From Blastococcus capsensis (GTDB lineage: Bacteria; Actinomycetota; Actinomycetes; Mycobacteriales; Geodermatophilaceae), in assembly GCF_030165005.1 (NCBI RefSeq), contig NZ_JASNNW010000002.1, positions 62,001 to 126,000 of the forward strand: 64,000 nucleotides of DNA. The letters are read 5' to 3'. Each line of letters opens with the position of its first letter. Within the stretch, counting starts at the first letter, position 1. The notes below the pieces were generated by a model, which was not told where the DNA came from, did no database searches, and was given only the letters and a program-made list of their open reading frames with translations. The position numbers and the translations under genes are program-made. Positions 51,065 through 59,709 of the stretch are shown piece after piece.

Positions 51065-52573
51065 ATGTTCGACGCGTTCTTCGGAAGTCTGGTCGAGGTC
51101 CTGCAACCGCAGACCATGGCCCTGCTGGTGACCGGTGTGGCGGTCGGCTTCCTGGTGGGCATCCTGCCGGGCCTGGGCGGGCCGGTCACGTTGGCCCTGA
51201 TGCTGCCCTTCACGTTCAGCATGGAGCCGATCCAGGCGTTCGCCTTCCTGCTCGGCATGCTGGTGGTGACATCGACGACTGGGGACATCACCTCGGTGCT
51301 CTTCGGCATCCCCGGTGAGGCAACCGCAGCCGCCGCGGCGCTGGACGGCTATCCACTGACCCGGCGCGGTGAAGGTGGCCGCGCGTTGGGTGCCGTGCTG
51401 TTCAGCTCCCTGCTCGGGTCGCTGATCGGAGCGGCGGTGCTTGCCGCGGCCGTGCCGATCATCCGGCCGGTGGTCCTCGCCTTAGGCGCCCCAGAGTTCT
51501 TCGTCTTGACCCTCCTCGGGCTGACGTTCGTGGTGGCGCTGTCCGGCCACCAGGTGATCAAGGGTTTCTTGATGGCCGCCGCCGGCCTGCTGGTCGCGGT
51601 CGTCGGCGTCGACTCCCAGGACGGTGTCCCCCGCTACACCTTCGACCAGCTCTACCTGTTCGACGGTATCGGGCTGGTCCCGCTGGTGATCGGCCTGTTC
51701 GGCGGCGCAGAGGTCCTCCAGCTGATGCTCAGCCGGCAGAGCATCGCCGGCGGTGCGGAGGCTCCGAGCAAGGTGACCGGGGTCGGCCAGGGGATCCGCG
51801 ACACCCTGAGGAACTGGTCGGTGGTGGTCCGGTCCAGCGCCATCGGCGTGACAGTCGGCATGATCCCCGGGCTGGGCGGCTCGGTCGCCCAGTTCATCGC
51901 CTACGGCTCGGCCAAGCAGTCGTCGAAGAACCCCGAGCTGTTCGGCAAGGGCGCCATTGACGGGGTCATCGCCAGTGGTGCGAACAATAACGCCCGCGAC
52001 AGCGGGAGCCTGATCCCGACCATCGCCTTCGGCATCCCCGGCGGGGCGAATACCGCCGTTCTGCTCAGCGCCTTCCTCATCGTCGGGTTGAACCCCGGCC
52101 CGGAGATGCTCACCACGAACGTCGACGTCACGTTCTCGATGGTCTGGATCACGGTCATCGCCAACGCCATCGCCGTGGCCGCCGCTTTCCTGGTGCTCAA
52201 GCCACTGACCCGGCTCACCTTCATCTCCGGTCCGCTGCTGGTGCCGTTCCTGGTCCTGCTGATGGCGCTGGGCGCCTACAGTGCGACCAATTCCTACGGC
52301 GACATCCTGACCATGCTGGCCGCCGCCGCCATCGGCGTGGCGTGCATCCGGTGGAACTGGCCGCGGATCCCGTTCCTGCTCGCCGTCGTCCTCGGCGGCC
52401 TGGCCGAGCGGTACCTCTTCGTCTCCTACGGCCTGTTCGGCTGGTCCTGGCTCAGCCGGCCGGTGGTGATCGGCCTGCTGGTCGTCATGGCCCTGGTGCT
52501 GTTCGCCCCGCTGATCCGCCAAATCCGCGACAGACGCCGCGACCGCTCCCGCGATGAGGTGACCGTGCCGTGA
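51065..52573 (+). CDS. tctA: TctA-family large membrane subunit
   Basis: A 502-aa transporter with about 11-12 hydrophobic segments. Family signatures are VGILPGLGGPVTLALMLP near residue 35, GIPGEATAAAAALDGYP near 84 and GIPGGANTAVLLSAFLIVG near 323. It forms the secondary-transport channel driven by the ion gradient and fed by TctC. ATG 51065 follows GAGGTGAGC. 153 bp separate it from tctC. Confidence 0.93.
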   Translation: MFDAFFGSLVEVLQPQTMALLVTGVAVGFLVGILPGLGGPVTLALMLPFTFSMEPIQAFAFLLGMLVVTSTTGDITSVLFGIPGEATAAAAALDGYPLTRRGEGGRALGAVLFSSLLGSLIGAAVLAAAVPIIRPVVLALGAPEFFVLTLLGLTFVVALSGHQVIKGFLMAAAGLLVAVVGVDSQDGVPRYTFDQLYLFDGIGLVPLVIGLFGGAEVLQLMLSRQSIAGGAEAPSKVTGVGQGIRDTLRNWSVVVRSSAIGVTVGMIPGLGGSVAQFIAYGSAKQSSKNPELFGKGAIDGVIASGANNNARDSGSLIPTIAFGIPGGANTAVLLSAFLIVGLNPGPEMLTTNVDVTFSMVWITVIANAIAVAAAFLVLKPLTRLTFISGPLLVPFLVLLMALGAYSATNSYGDILTMLAAAAIGVACIRWNWPRIPFLLAVVLGGLAERYLFVSYGLFGWSWLSRPVVIGLLVVMALVLFAPLIRQIRDRRRDRSRDEVTVP

Positions 52574-53094
52574 GCACGTCCAGCAGCACTCCGCCGAACT
52601 CTTCGCCGACCCGGCGAGTCGCACTGGCCGATCTACTCCTCACCGTGGGCATGCTCGCGATCTTCGTCATCGCGTTCCTCACCGCGCTGGACTGGTCGTT
52701 CAACACCGGGGTCTTCCCGCTGCTGATTACCGGGCTGGGAATCGCCCTCGCCGTGCTTCACCTCGTCGTCCTGCTGGTCCGCCGGCCTGTTCCGGACCTG
52801 CACCCGCATGGCGAGGATGAGGAGGTCGAGGCGATGGACGTCGAGTACGCCTTCGAGCACGCCGGCCGCGCCATGTGGGCCCGCACCCTGGCATGGGTGT
52901 TCAGCTTCTTCCTCCTGCTCTACGTCGCCGGCATCTTCATCGCCGCGCCGGTCTTCACCATCGCCTACCTGCGGCTCTCGGCAAAGGCCTCCTGGCTGCT
53001 GAGCGTGGTCTATGCCGTCGTCATCGGCCTGGCCCTGTACGCCAGCTTCGTGGTCTTCCTCGGGCTTCCCACGCCGCCGGGGTTGTTCCAGTGA
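52570..53094 (+). CDS. tctB: TctB-family small membrane subunit
   Basis: A 174-aa protein with four hydrophobic segments and a charged cytosolic loop (HPHGEDEEVEAMDVEYAFEH) between segments 2 and 3, the normal TctB plan. GTG 52570 overlaps the tctA stop. Confidence 0.88.
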   Translation: MSTSSSTPPNSSPTRRVALADLLLTVGMLAIFVIAFLTALDWSFNTGVFPLLITGLGIALAVLHLVVLLVRRPVPDLHPHGEDEEVEAMDVEYAFEHAGRAMWARTLAWVFSFFLLLYVAGIFIAAPVFTIAYLRLSAKASWLLSVVYAVVIGLALYASFVVFLGLPTPPGLFQ

Positions 53095-53678
53095 CCGGCG
53101 CGGGCGGCAACCCCCTGGAGGCGCACGGGCGGGTCGTGCTGCGGACCGAGCGGCTGGAGATGCGCCCGCTCAGCCGGGCGTATCTCCCGCACATGCTCGC
53201 GTTGTACGAAGACCCGCGGGTGACCGAGTTCCTCGTGCCGCTGGACGAGGCCGGTCATCTGCGGCGGCTCGCCGAGGCCGAGCAGATGTGGGCGTCGAGG
53301 GGGTTCGGGCGGGTCGCGATCCACGCGCGGGACGGCGGCCGCTTTCTCGGCCGCGGCGGGCTGCACTACTGGGCGCAGTTCGACGAGGTGGAGGTCGGCT
53401 GGGCGCTGCGCACGGAGGCTTGGGGACGCGGTTTCGCCACCGAGGCCGCGCGGGCGTGGCTGGAATGGGGCCTGACGAACCTGGACGTTCCCTATCTGAC
53501 CGCATGCATCGCACCGGACAACATGGCGTCCCGTTCCGTCGCGGCGCGACTCGGCATGTCGGTGCTGCGCGCGGACATCTTCCACGGACGCGAGGTCCTG
53601 GTCCACGCTCTGCACCGCGCCCAGACGGACGTGTCGCCGGGCGACGGCGACGAGCTGCCGGGCGGGGAGCGGCGATGA
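53091..53678 (+). CDS. GNAT acetyltransferase, RimJ/RimL type
   Basis: A 195-aa acetyltransferase: LRTERLEMRPLSRAYLPHML at the start, the acetyl-CoA loop in RTEAWGRGFATEAARAWLEW, and the family ending ASRSVAARLGM. Members acetylate protein N-termini or small amines. GTG 53091 overlaps the tctB stop, so it is cotranscribed with the importer, an unusual partner whose substrate is unknown. Confidence 0.85.
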   Translation: MTGAGGNPLEAHGRVVLRTERLEMRPLSRAYLPHMLALYEDPRVTEFLVPLDEAGHLRRLAEAEQMWASRGFGRVAIHARDGGRFLGRGGLHYWAQFDEVEVGWALRTEAWGRGFATEAARAWLEWGLTNLDVPYLTACIAPDNMASRSVAARLGMSVLRADIFHGREVLVHALHRAQTDVSPGDGDELPGGERR

Positions 53679-53984
53679 GCGGGCACCCTGGCCTTGCCCA
53701 TCGAGTGGTATGACCGGATGCAGGCCCTGCGGGACGGAGCGGTCCCGCTGCGGGGCCCGGCCCTTGACTTCCTGCCGGTGCGGATAGAGGAGGCCTTCGA
53801 CCGCATGTCGCGGTTCCGAGAGTTCGAACGTGGCCGAGCTATCGGACGTCCCGGCCAGCCACCGGGTGCGAGGCGGAGCCCGGCGGGAGGCATCGAGCAC
53901 GCCGGCCGTCCACATGCGGGTCAGCCGCCCAGCTCCATGGCCGGACGGGACGTCGGGCGGGACCGGATCGCTAGCCTGGCCCCG

Positions 53985-54013
53985 TTGACGTTATGAGTCC
54001 TATCCGCTCTACT
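53985..54013 (+). promoter_or_regulatory. Promoter TTGACG-N17-TCTACT of the pht operon
   Basis: -35 TTGACG at 53985-53990 and TCTACT at 54008-54013 with a 17-base spacer, 75 bp before the dioxygenase ATG. The first IclR-type site overlaps the -10. Confidence 0.5.
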
Positions 54014-54040
54014 GTACAGAGAAGCTGTCTGCGCATCAGA
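54008..54040. promoter_or_regulatory. Tandem IclR-type operator candidates
   Basis: TCTACTGTACAGA (54008-54020) and TCTGCGCATCAGA (54028-54040), centres 20 bp apart. Both share TCT...CAGA ends with the perfect palindrome in front of the IclR gene. Confidence 0.55.
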
Positions 54041-54087
54041 ACCGACCATGGCGTCCCTGTCGGGGACGTCCGAAGGGGGCGACAACG

Positions 54088-55557
54088 ATGACCGATCAAA
54101 CCGGCGTCCTGGCGGACGTGCGGCGGGGCATGATCCCGGCGCACATCTACAACGACCGCGAGCTTTTCGAACTCGAGCGGGAACGGATCTTCGGTCGGGC
54201 CTGGATCTTCGTCGCCCACGAGTCGGAGATCGCCAAGCCCGGCGACTACGTCGTCCGCCGCGTGCTGGAGGATTCCTTCATCGTCGCCCGCGACGAAAAG
54301 GGTGAGATCCGGGCACACTTCAACATGTGCCTGCACCGCGGCATGCAGGTGTGCCGGGCCGAGATCGGCAACGCCTCGCACTTCCGATGCCCCTATCACG
54401 GCTGGTCGTACCGCAACGACGGCCGCATCGTGGGGCTGCCGTTTCACCAGGACGCCTACGGCGGCGAAGCCGGGTTCAAGCGCAAGGGGCAGCGGCTCCT
54501 GCCGGCTCCCAATCTGGCGACCTACAACGGCCTGATCTTCATCTCGATGGACCCCGACGCCGAGCCGCTGGAGGACTTCCTCGGCGACTTCCGGTTCTAC
54601 CTCGACTACTACACCAAGCAGAGCCCCAGCGGCATCGAGCTGCGCGGCCCCCAGCGGTGGCGGGTCAAGGCAAATTGGAAGATCGGCGCCGAGAACTTCG
54701 CCGGCGACATGTACCACACGCCGCAGACGCACACGTCCGTGGTCGAGATCGGGCTGTTCCGGGAGCCGAAGGCGGAGAAGCGCAAGGACGGCTGCACCTA
54801 CTGGGCCGGCGCCGGCGGCGGAACGACGTACAAGCTCCCGGAAGGGGACCTGGACGAGCGACTGCGCTACGTCGGATACCCCCAGGAGATGGTCGACCGG
54901 ATGAAGCATTCTCTGTCGGAAGACCAGCTCAAGGTGGTCGGCGACGACGGGTTCATGATCTCCGCGGCGTCGGCGTTCCCCAACCTGTCCTTCGTGCACA
55001 ACTGGCCGCGGGTGGCGGAGTCCGATGACGTGCTGCCATTCATATCCATCCGGCAGTGGCAGCCGGTCAGCGAGAACGAGACCGAGGTGTTGTCCTGGTT
55101 CGCCGTGGACGCCGAGGCGCCTGAGGAATTCAAGGCGCTCTCCTACAAGGCCTACCTGATGTGCTTCGGGTCGACGGGCATGTTCGAGCAGGACGACGTG
55201 GAGAACTGGGTGTCGCTGACCAACACCGCGGCTGGGTCGATGGCCCGCCGCCTGCTGCTCAACAGCCGGATGGGAATCCTGGAGGATGGCACGGAAGTGG
55301 TTCCGGCGCTGACCCCTGAGCAGTTCCACGGCCCGGGTGTCGCGCACACCGGGTACGGGGAGTACAACCAGCGCGAGCTGCTCAACCGGTGGGCCGACCA
55401 CCTGGAGCGGCCGGTGTCGACGGTGTCGACCGTAGAGGTCGGCGGCCCCGCCGCCGGCCCCGCGGCGGCGGGCACCGCGGCCGGTGCGGCGCCGGCCGGT
55501 GCTCCGCCGAACGCGGTCGCCCCGACCGCCGCCGACCAGGTCCGGGCGCAGGCATGA
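54088..55557 (+). CDS. phtAa: Phthalate 3,4-dioxygenase-like Rieske oxygenase, alpha subunit
   Basis: A 489-aa ring-hydroxylating dioxygenase large subunit. Rieske ligands are Cys81/His83 and Cys101/His104 (CLHRGMQVC, CPYHGW); the mononuclear iron site is ENFAGDMYHTPQTH around residues 200-217. The order alpha, beta, dihydrodiol dehydrogenase, ferredoxin, reductase, class II aldolase-type decarboxylase, IclR matches actinobacterial pht/pad operons that turn phthalate into protocatechuate. The C-terminal about 45 residues are Ala/Pro/Gly-rich low complexity, not part of the fold. A terephthalate or other arylcarboxylate substrate is possible. Confidence 0.85.
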   Translation: MTDQTGVLADVRRGMIPAHIYNDRELFELERERIFGRAWIFVAHESEIAKPGDYVVRRVLEDSFIVARDEKGEIRAHFNMCLHRGMQVCRAEIGNASHFRCPYHGWSYRNDGRIVGLPFHQDAYGGEAGFKRKGQRLLPAPNLATYNGLIFISMDPDAEPLEDFLGDFRFYLDYYTKQSPSGIELRGPQRWRVKANWKIGAENFAGDMYHTPQTHTSVVEIGLFREPKAEKRKDGCTYWAGAGGGTTYKLPEGDLDERLRYVGYPQEMVDRMKHSLSEDQLKVVGDDGFMISAASAFPNLSFVHNWPRVAESDDVLPFISIRQWQPVSENETEVLSWFAVDAEAPEEFKALSYKAYLMCFGSTGMFEQDDVENWVSLTNTAAGSMARRLLLNSRMGILEDGTEVVPALTPEQFHGPGVAHTGYGEYNQRELLNRWADHLERPVSTVSTVEVGGPAAGPAAAGTAAGAAPAGAPPNAVAPTAADQVRAQA

Positions 55558-56198
55558 GCACCCCGGCTACCACGACCTCGACGACGCCCGGGACGACTGC
55601 GGCGGCGCCGGAGGCAGCGCCGGTGGAGACGCATTCGACCCGGTCGGTGCTGGGCGCGCACGCCTCGCGGCTGCAGCGGGTCGGCGCGACGCTGCCCTTC
55701 GACGACGAGCGGCACCTAGCCGCGCACCGATGGCTGGTCGACGAGGCCTGGCTGCTGGATGCCCAGGCCTACTCCGACTGGCTGGCGCTGCTCACCGAGG
55801 ACATCCACTATGTGATGCCGGTGCGGGTCACCACGGCGCTGGGTGCCGGTTTCGACACCTCGCCGGGGATGGCCCACTTCGACGAGGACTGGTACTCGCT
55901 GTCCCGGCGGGTGGCCCGTTTCCTCACCGAGCACGCCTGGACCGAGGACCCGCCGTCCCGGCTGCGGCACCACCTGTCCAACGTGCGGACCTTCGCCACC
56001 GAGGACCCCGACCACCTGATCGTGGACTCCGCCACCCTGCTGTTCCGCAACCGGGGTGACGTGCACGAGGGGTCGCTGGTGTCGGCCGGCCGGGAGGACC
56101 TGCTGCGCCGCACGCCGGAGGGCTGGAAGCTCGCCCGCCGGACGATCATGGTTGACGACTCGGTGATGCGGATGCAGAACCTGGCGATCTTCCTGTGA
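55554..56198 (+). CDS. phtAb: Ring-hydroxylating dioxygenase beta subunit
   Basis: A 214-aa small subunit of the NTF2-like fold: DEAWLLDAQAYSDWLALLTE, DIHYVMPVRVT and LSNVRTFATEDPDHL, ending RRTIMVDDSVMRMQNLAIFL. It stabilises the alpha3beta3 hexamer. The N-terminus has a Thr/Ala-rich tail. ATG 55554 overlaps the alpha stop. Confidence 0.88.
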   Translation: MSTPATTTSTTPGTTAAAPEAAPVETHSTRSVLGAHASRLQRVGATLPFDDERHLAAHRWLVDEAWLLDAQAYSDWLALLTEDIHYVMPVRVTTALGAGFDTSPGMAHFDEDWYSLSRRVARFLTEHAWTEDPPSRLRHHLSNVRTFATEDPDHLIVDSATLLFRNRGDVHEGSLVSAGREDLLRRTPEGWKLARRTIMVDDSVMRMQNLAIFL

Positions 56199-56587
56199 GC
56201 GAGCAGGAGGTCGGGCTGCACTGGGAAGGGGAACAGGAGGACGCGCAGGCCGCCCGCCGGGCCGCGGCCCAGCGCGCGTCCTTGCTCGACGGTGCCCGCG
56301 GTGAGGCGATCACCATCGCCAACGAGTTCGCCGAGGTCCGGGTGGTGCGGGTCGACACCCGCAACGGCTCACGGCTGCTGATCGAGTCACCCAAGTCCGG
56401 GCAGTGGGTGGCCCTGGATCCGATCGAGATGGAAGCGCTCACCTGGCAGAACACCGCCACGTTCTCCGCGATGATCGGCAACCCCTTCGGTCCGCTGATC
56501 CCCGAGGGGACGGGGGGGATCGTGGTCGCCCGCACGGCCGACGGCGACGACGAGGCCCGAGGAGTGCCAGAGGGCGGCAACCGATGA
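56195..56587 (+). CDS. Unknown protein within the dioxygenase operon
   Basis: A 130-aa soluble protein that I do not recognise. It has an N-terminal helix rich in Ala/Arg/Gln, then EVRVVRVDTRNGSRLLIESP and WVALDPIEMEALTWQN, a small beta-rich domain, and an acidic tail. GTG overlap with the beta subunit and ATGA overlap with the dehydrogenase make it a coupled part of the operon. A scaffold or assembly role for the oxygenase would fit, but nothing in the sequence proves it. Confidence 0.75.
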   Translation: MSEQEVGLHWEGEQEDAQAARRAAAQRASLLDGARGEAITIANEFAEVRVVRVDTRNGSRLLIESPKSGQWVALDPIEMEALTWQNTATFSAMIGNPFGPLIPEGTGGIVVARTADGDDEARGVPEGGNR

Positions 56588-57399
56588 GCGTCCGCTCGGG
56601 CGGCTGGCTCGGCGGCCGACGGGCACTGGTCGTCGGCGCCGGATCCGGCATCGGCCGGGCGGTCGTCGACGCCTTCCTCGCCGAGGGGGCCCGGGTCGCC
56701 GCGCTGGAGCGTGACCCGGACAAGTGCGCGGCGCTGGCGCAGGCGGTGCCGGAGGTTCCGGTGACCGTCGGGGACGCGACCACCCGCGGGGCCAACGAGG
56801 CGGCGGTGACCGCTGCCGTCGATGCGTTCGGCGGCCTGGACGTGCTGGTCAGCTGCGTCGGGATCTTCGACTACTACCGTAGCATCACCGACTTGGACCC
56901 CGACGTGCTGGACACCGCGTTCGACGAGATCTTCCACCCGAACGTGAAGTCGATGTTGCACTCGGTGAAGGCCGCGATCCCCGCTCTGCAGGAGTCCGGG
57001 CAGGCGTCGATCGTGCTCACCGAGTCCACCTCGGCCTACTACCCGGGCCGGGGCGGCGTGCTGTACCTGGCGTCGAAGTTCGCCGTCCGCGGGCTGGTCA
57101 CCGCACTCGCCCACGACCTGGCCCCTGACGTGCGGGTCAACGGCGTTGCGCCCGGCGGCACGCTGAACACCGACCTGCGCGGGCTGCCCAGCCTTGGGCT
57201 GGCCGAACGCAGCCTGGGCAACACGCCGAACCGGGCCGAGGAAATGGCCGCCCGCGTACCGCTGCGGGTGGCGCTGTCCGCCGAGGACATGGCCTGGAGC
57301 TTCGTGTTCCTCGCCTCCGACCGGGCCCGCGGCATCACCGGGACCACCGTGCACCCCGACGGCGGGGTCGGGATCTCCGCCGCCAAGAAACGATCCTGA
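56584..57399 (+). CDS. phtB: cis-Dihydrodiol dehydrogenase
   Basis: A 271-aa SDR of the BphB/HcaB type. Cofactor motif GAGSGIG near residue 18; catalytic YLASK (Tyr161, Lys165). The segment VRVNGVAPGGTLNTDLRGLP is the hallmark of aromatic cis-dihydrodiol dehydrogenases. It re-aromatises the dihydrodiol to a dihydroxy acid with NAD+. The start overlaps the previous stop. Confidence 0.9.
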   Translation: MSVRSGGWLGGRRALVVGAGSGIGRAVVDAFLAEGARVAALERDPDKCAALAQAVPEVPVTVGDATTRGANEAAVTAAVDAFGGLDVLVSCVGIFDYYRSITDLDPDVLDTAFDEIFHPNVKSMLHSVKAAIPALQESGQASIVLTESTSAYYPGRGGVLYLASKFAVRGLVTALAHDLAPDVRVNGVAPGGTLNTDLRGLPSLGLAERSLGNTPNRAEEMAARVPLRVALSAEDMAWSFVFLASDRARGITGTTVHPDGGVGISAAKKRS

Positions 57400-57416
57400 C
57401 CGAGAGGAATGCCACC

Positions 57417-57614
57417 ATGCCCGTCCTGAAGGCCGACTTCGCCGCGTGCCAGGGCTACGCCAACTGCGTGGACGCCGCACCGACCGTCTACGACATCGAC
57501 GACGACGGCATCGTGGTCCTGCTCAGGGAGACGATCACCGACGAGGAGCGACCCCGCATCGAGGAGGCCGCCCGCAGCTGCCCGGTCAGCGCCCTCACCA
57601 TCGAGGACGAATGA
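57417..57614 (+). CDS. phtAc: [3Fe-4S]-type ferredoxin
   Basis: A 65-aa ferredoxin with Cys11, Cys17 and Cys55-Pro (CQGYANC and SCPVSAL). The missing second cysteine of the usual CxxCxxC pattern indicates a 3Fe-4S cluster, as in P450- and phthalate-dioxygenase-associated carriers of actinobacteria. It passes electrons from the reductase to the oxygenase. GAGAGGAA precedes ATG 57417. Confidence 0.9.
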   Translation: MPVLKADFAACQGYANCVDAAPTVYDIDDDGIVVLLRETITDEERPRIEEAARSCPVSALTIEDE

Positions 57615-58912
57615 GCCGCACGGTCGTCGTCATCGGCTCCTCCATCGGCGGGGTCCGCACCGCCCAGGCCCTGCGCAGCGAGGGCTTCGACGGGCGGGTC
57701 GTGCTGGTCGGGGAGGAGTCGGCCATGCCGTACGACAAGCCGCCGTTGTCTAAGCAGGTACTCGCCGGCCAGTGGACACCCGACCGGACGGAGCTGCTCA
57801 GCGCCGAGGCGGCGCAGCGAGAACGCATCGAGCTTCGGCTGGGCGTGGCGGCGACCCGGCTGGACATCGCAGCCAAGCAGGTCCACCTGGCCGACGGCAC
57901 CCGAATCGACTACGACAACGCGGTCATCGCGACCGGGGCGTCGGCCCGGCCCTCGCCGTGGCGGCCAGGGTCCGGCGTGCACGTCGTCCGCAGCCTCGAC
58001 GACAGCCTGGCACTGCGTGCCGACCTGCTGCGCGACGGGCCGGTGGTCGTCGTGGGCGGCGGGTTCATCGGCGCGGAGGCGGCCGCCACCGCCCGGGGGC
58101 TAGGCCACGAGGTGACCGTCGTCGACCCGATGCCGACGCCGATCGGCCGGGTCGTCGGCCCGGAGATCGGGCAGTACTTCACCGAGCTGCACCACCGGCA
58201 CGGCGTGACCACCCGGTTCGGTACGGGCGTCGAGGGGATCGAGGGGACCGCCGGGGACCTTCGGGTCCGGCTCACCGACGGCACCGAGCTTGCCGCAGCG
58301 ACCGTCGTCGTCGGTATCGGCGCGGTGCCCAACGACGAATGGCTGGCCGACTCGGGACTTCCCATCGAGAACGGCGTCATGTGCGACGAGTTCTGCCGTG
58401 CGCTTGACGCGCACGACGTCTTCGCCATCGGCGACGTCGCCCGCTGGTACCACCCCGGCCACCGCGAGTACGTCCGCGTCGAGCACTGGACGAACGCGGT
58501 GGAGCAGGGAGTGTGCGCCGCGCACAACATCGCCCGCCCCGACGACCTGCGGTCCTACCGGCCGGTGGAGTACGTCTGGAGCGACCAGTACGACTGGAAG
58601 GTGCAGATCGTCGGCCGGCCCACCCGGGGCACCCGGCATGAGGTGGTCGGCGGGCTGACCGGCGTGAAGCCGCGCGCCGCCGTCCTCTACACCGACGAGG
58701 ACGGGCACCTGCTCGGCGTGGTCACGGTGAACTGGCCCAAGGCGCTGGTGCAGTGCCGGCGGCTGGTCACCGACCACGCCTCCTTCGACGAGGCGCTGGA
58801 ACGGGTCACCACGCTGGACGCCTCGTCGCCGCCCCGTCCACCTCGGCCGGCCGTGCCGGCGGCCCCCGAGGCACTCCCCGCCGCGCCTGCGGCGGGAGGT
58901 GACCACGGGTGA
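57611..58912 (+). CDS. phtAd: FAD-dependent ferredoxin reductase
   Basis: A 433-aa reductase with FAD motif VIGSSIGGVRTA (residues 7-18), PYDKPPLSKQVLAG, the NAD(P) motif VVGGGFIGAEAAA near 150, and DVFAIGDVARW near 275. It reduces the ferredoxin with NADH. An Ala/Pro-rich C-terminal tail is probably disordered. ATG 57611 overlaps the ferredoxin stop. Confidence 0.92.
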   Translation: MSRTVVVIGSSIGGVRTAQALRSEGFDGRVVLVGEESAMPYDKPPLSKQVLAGQWTPDRTELLSAEAAQRERIELRLGVAATRLDIAAKQVHLADGTRIDYDNAVIATGASARPSPWRPGSGVHVVRSLDDSLALRADLLRDGPVVVVGGGFIGAEAAATARGLGHEVTVVDPMPTPIGRVVGPEIGQYFTELHHRHGVTTRFGTGVEGIEGTAGDLRVRLTDGTELAAATVVVGIGAVPNDEWLADSGLPIENGVMCDEFCRALDAHDVFAIGDVARWYHPGHREYVRVEHWTNAVEQGVCAAHNIARPDDLRSYRPVEYVWSDQYDWKVQIVGRPTRGTRHEVVGGLTGVKPRAAVLYTDEDGHLLGVVTVNWPKALVQCRRLVTDHASFDEALERVTTLDASSPPRPPRPAVPAAPEALPAAPAAGGDHG

Positions 58913-59637
58913 ACCCCGCTGGGACCGACCTCGCCGACCTCCGCGCCGAAATCGCCCAGGCCTGCCGGGTGCTCGCCGTCCGCGGACTGGCCGAGGGTTA
59001 CCTCGGGCACATCAGCCTGCGAATCGACGAGGACCGGCTGCTGGTCCGCTGCCGCGGGCCGCAGGAGCGCGGCCTGGCTTGGACAACGGCCGAGGACGTC
59101 CGGCTGGTCACCCTGGACGGCGGACCCGGCGCCGACGGCGAGCTGGACGGGTGGGCCGCCCCCAACGAGCTGCCGCTGCACACCGAGGTGCTGCGCCGCC
59201 GGCCCGACGTCGCCGCGGTCGTGCACGCCCATCCGCCCGCCGTCGTGGCGGCCGACCTCGCCGGCCTGGCCATCCGGCCGATCGTGGGGGCCTACGACAT
59301 GCCCGGCACCAAGCTCGCTGCGGGTGGCGTCCCGGTGTACCCGCGGGGCGTCCTGGTCCGGGACCGGCGGCTGGCCGCGGAGATGGTCGAGGCCATGGGC
59401 GACCGGCCGGTGGTGCTGCTGCGCGGGCACGGGCTCACCAGCTCGGGGAGCAGCGTCGCCGAGTCGGTGCTCCGGGCCATCTCGGTGGACCAGCTGGCCC
59501 GCCTCTCGCTGACGGTCACCTCGGCCGGGGGTCAGCTGCGCGACCTACCGGCGGAAGACATGGCCGAGCTGCCCGACCTGGGTGGCGGCTTCAACCTCGG
59601 GACGGCGTGGCGGCATGAACTCGCTCGGCTCCCGTGA
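58909..59637 (+). CDS. phtC: Class II aldolase-family decarboxylase (3,4-dihydroxyphthalate decarboxylase-like)
   Basis: A 242-aa metal-dependent class II aldolase/adducin-fold protein. Zinc histidines are in VVHAHPPAV near residue 104 and LRGHGLTSSG near 167. Actinobacterial PhtC, which removes the 2-carboxylate of 3,4-dihydroxyphthalate, belongs to this family and sits at the same place in pht operons. The product would be protocatechuate. GTG start overlaps the reductase stop. Confidence 0.82.
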   Translation: MNPAGTDLADLRAEIAQACRVLAVRGLAEGYLGHISLRIDEDRLLVRCRGPQERGLAWTTAEDVRLVTLDGGPGADGELDGWAAPNELPLHTEVLRRRPDVAAVVHAHPPAVVAADLAGLAIRPIVGAYDMPGTKLAAGGVPVYPRGVLVRDRRLAAEMVEAMGDRPVVLLRGHGLTSSGSSVAESVLRAISVDQLARLSLTVTSAGGQLRDLPAEDMAELPDLGGGFNLGTAWRHELARLP

Positions 59638-59677
59638 CCGGGATGCCGGCGGCTACGGCAAAGATGGTCAGAGGCTT

Positions 59678-59690
59678 TCTGCATTGCAGA
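59678..59690. promoter_or_regulatory. IclR-type operator, perfect palindrome
   Basis: TCTGCATTGCAGA, a perfect 13-bp palindrome 19 bp before the IclR start; likely autoregulation. Confidence 0.65.
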
Positions 59691-59709
59691 CATCCGATAC
59701 CGTCCGGAC

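Larger units (their letters stand above)
53679..54087. other. Control region of the phthalate dioxygenase operon
   Basis: Contains a weak protein-like frame (TTG 53694, PIEWYDRMQALRDGAVPLRG, losing coding character after about 45 residues), possibly a gene remnant. The promoter and two IclR-type sites lie at its right end. Confidence 0.5.

Noticed and set aside
53706-53716. TGGTATGACCG, a one-mismatch match to the module 1 operator
   Set aside because: It lies about 280 bp from the pht promoter inside a protein-like remnant (EWYDR) and lacks the extended flank, so chance is likely.
53694-53996. TTG-initiated 100-aa frame before the pht operon
   Set aside because: Only the first about 45 residues look like protein, the rest is Arg/Pro/Gly-rich; listed only as part of the control region.
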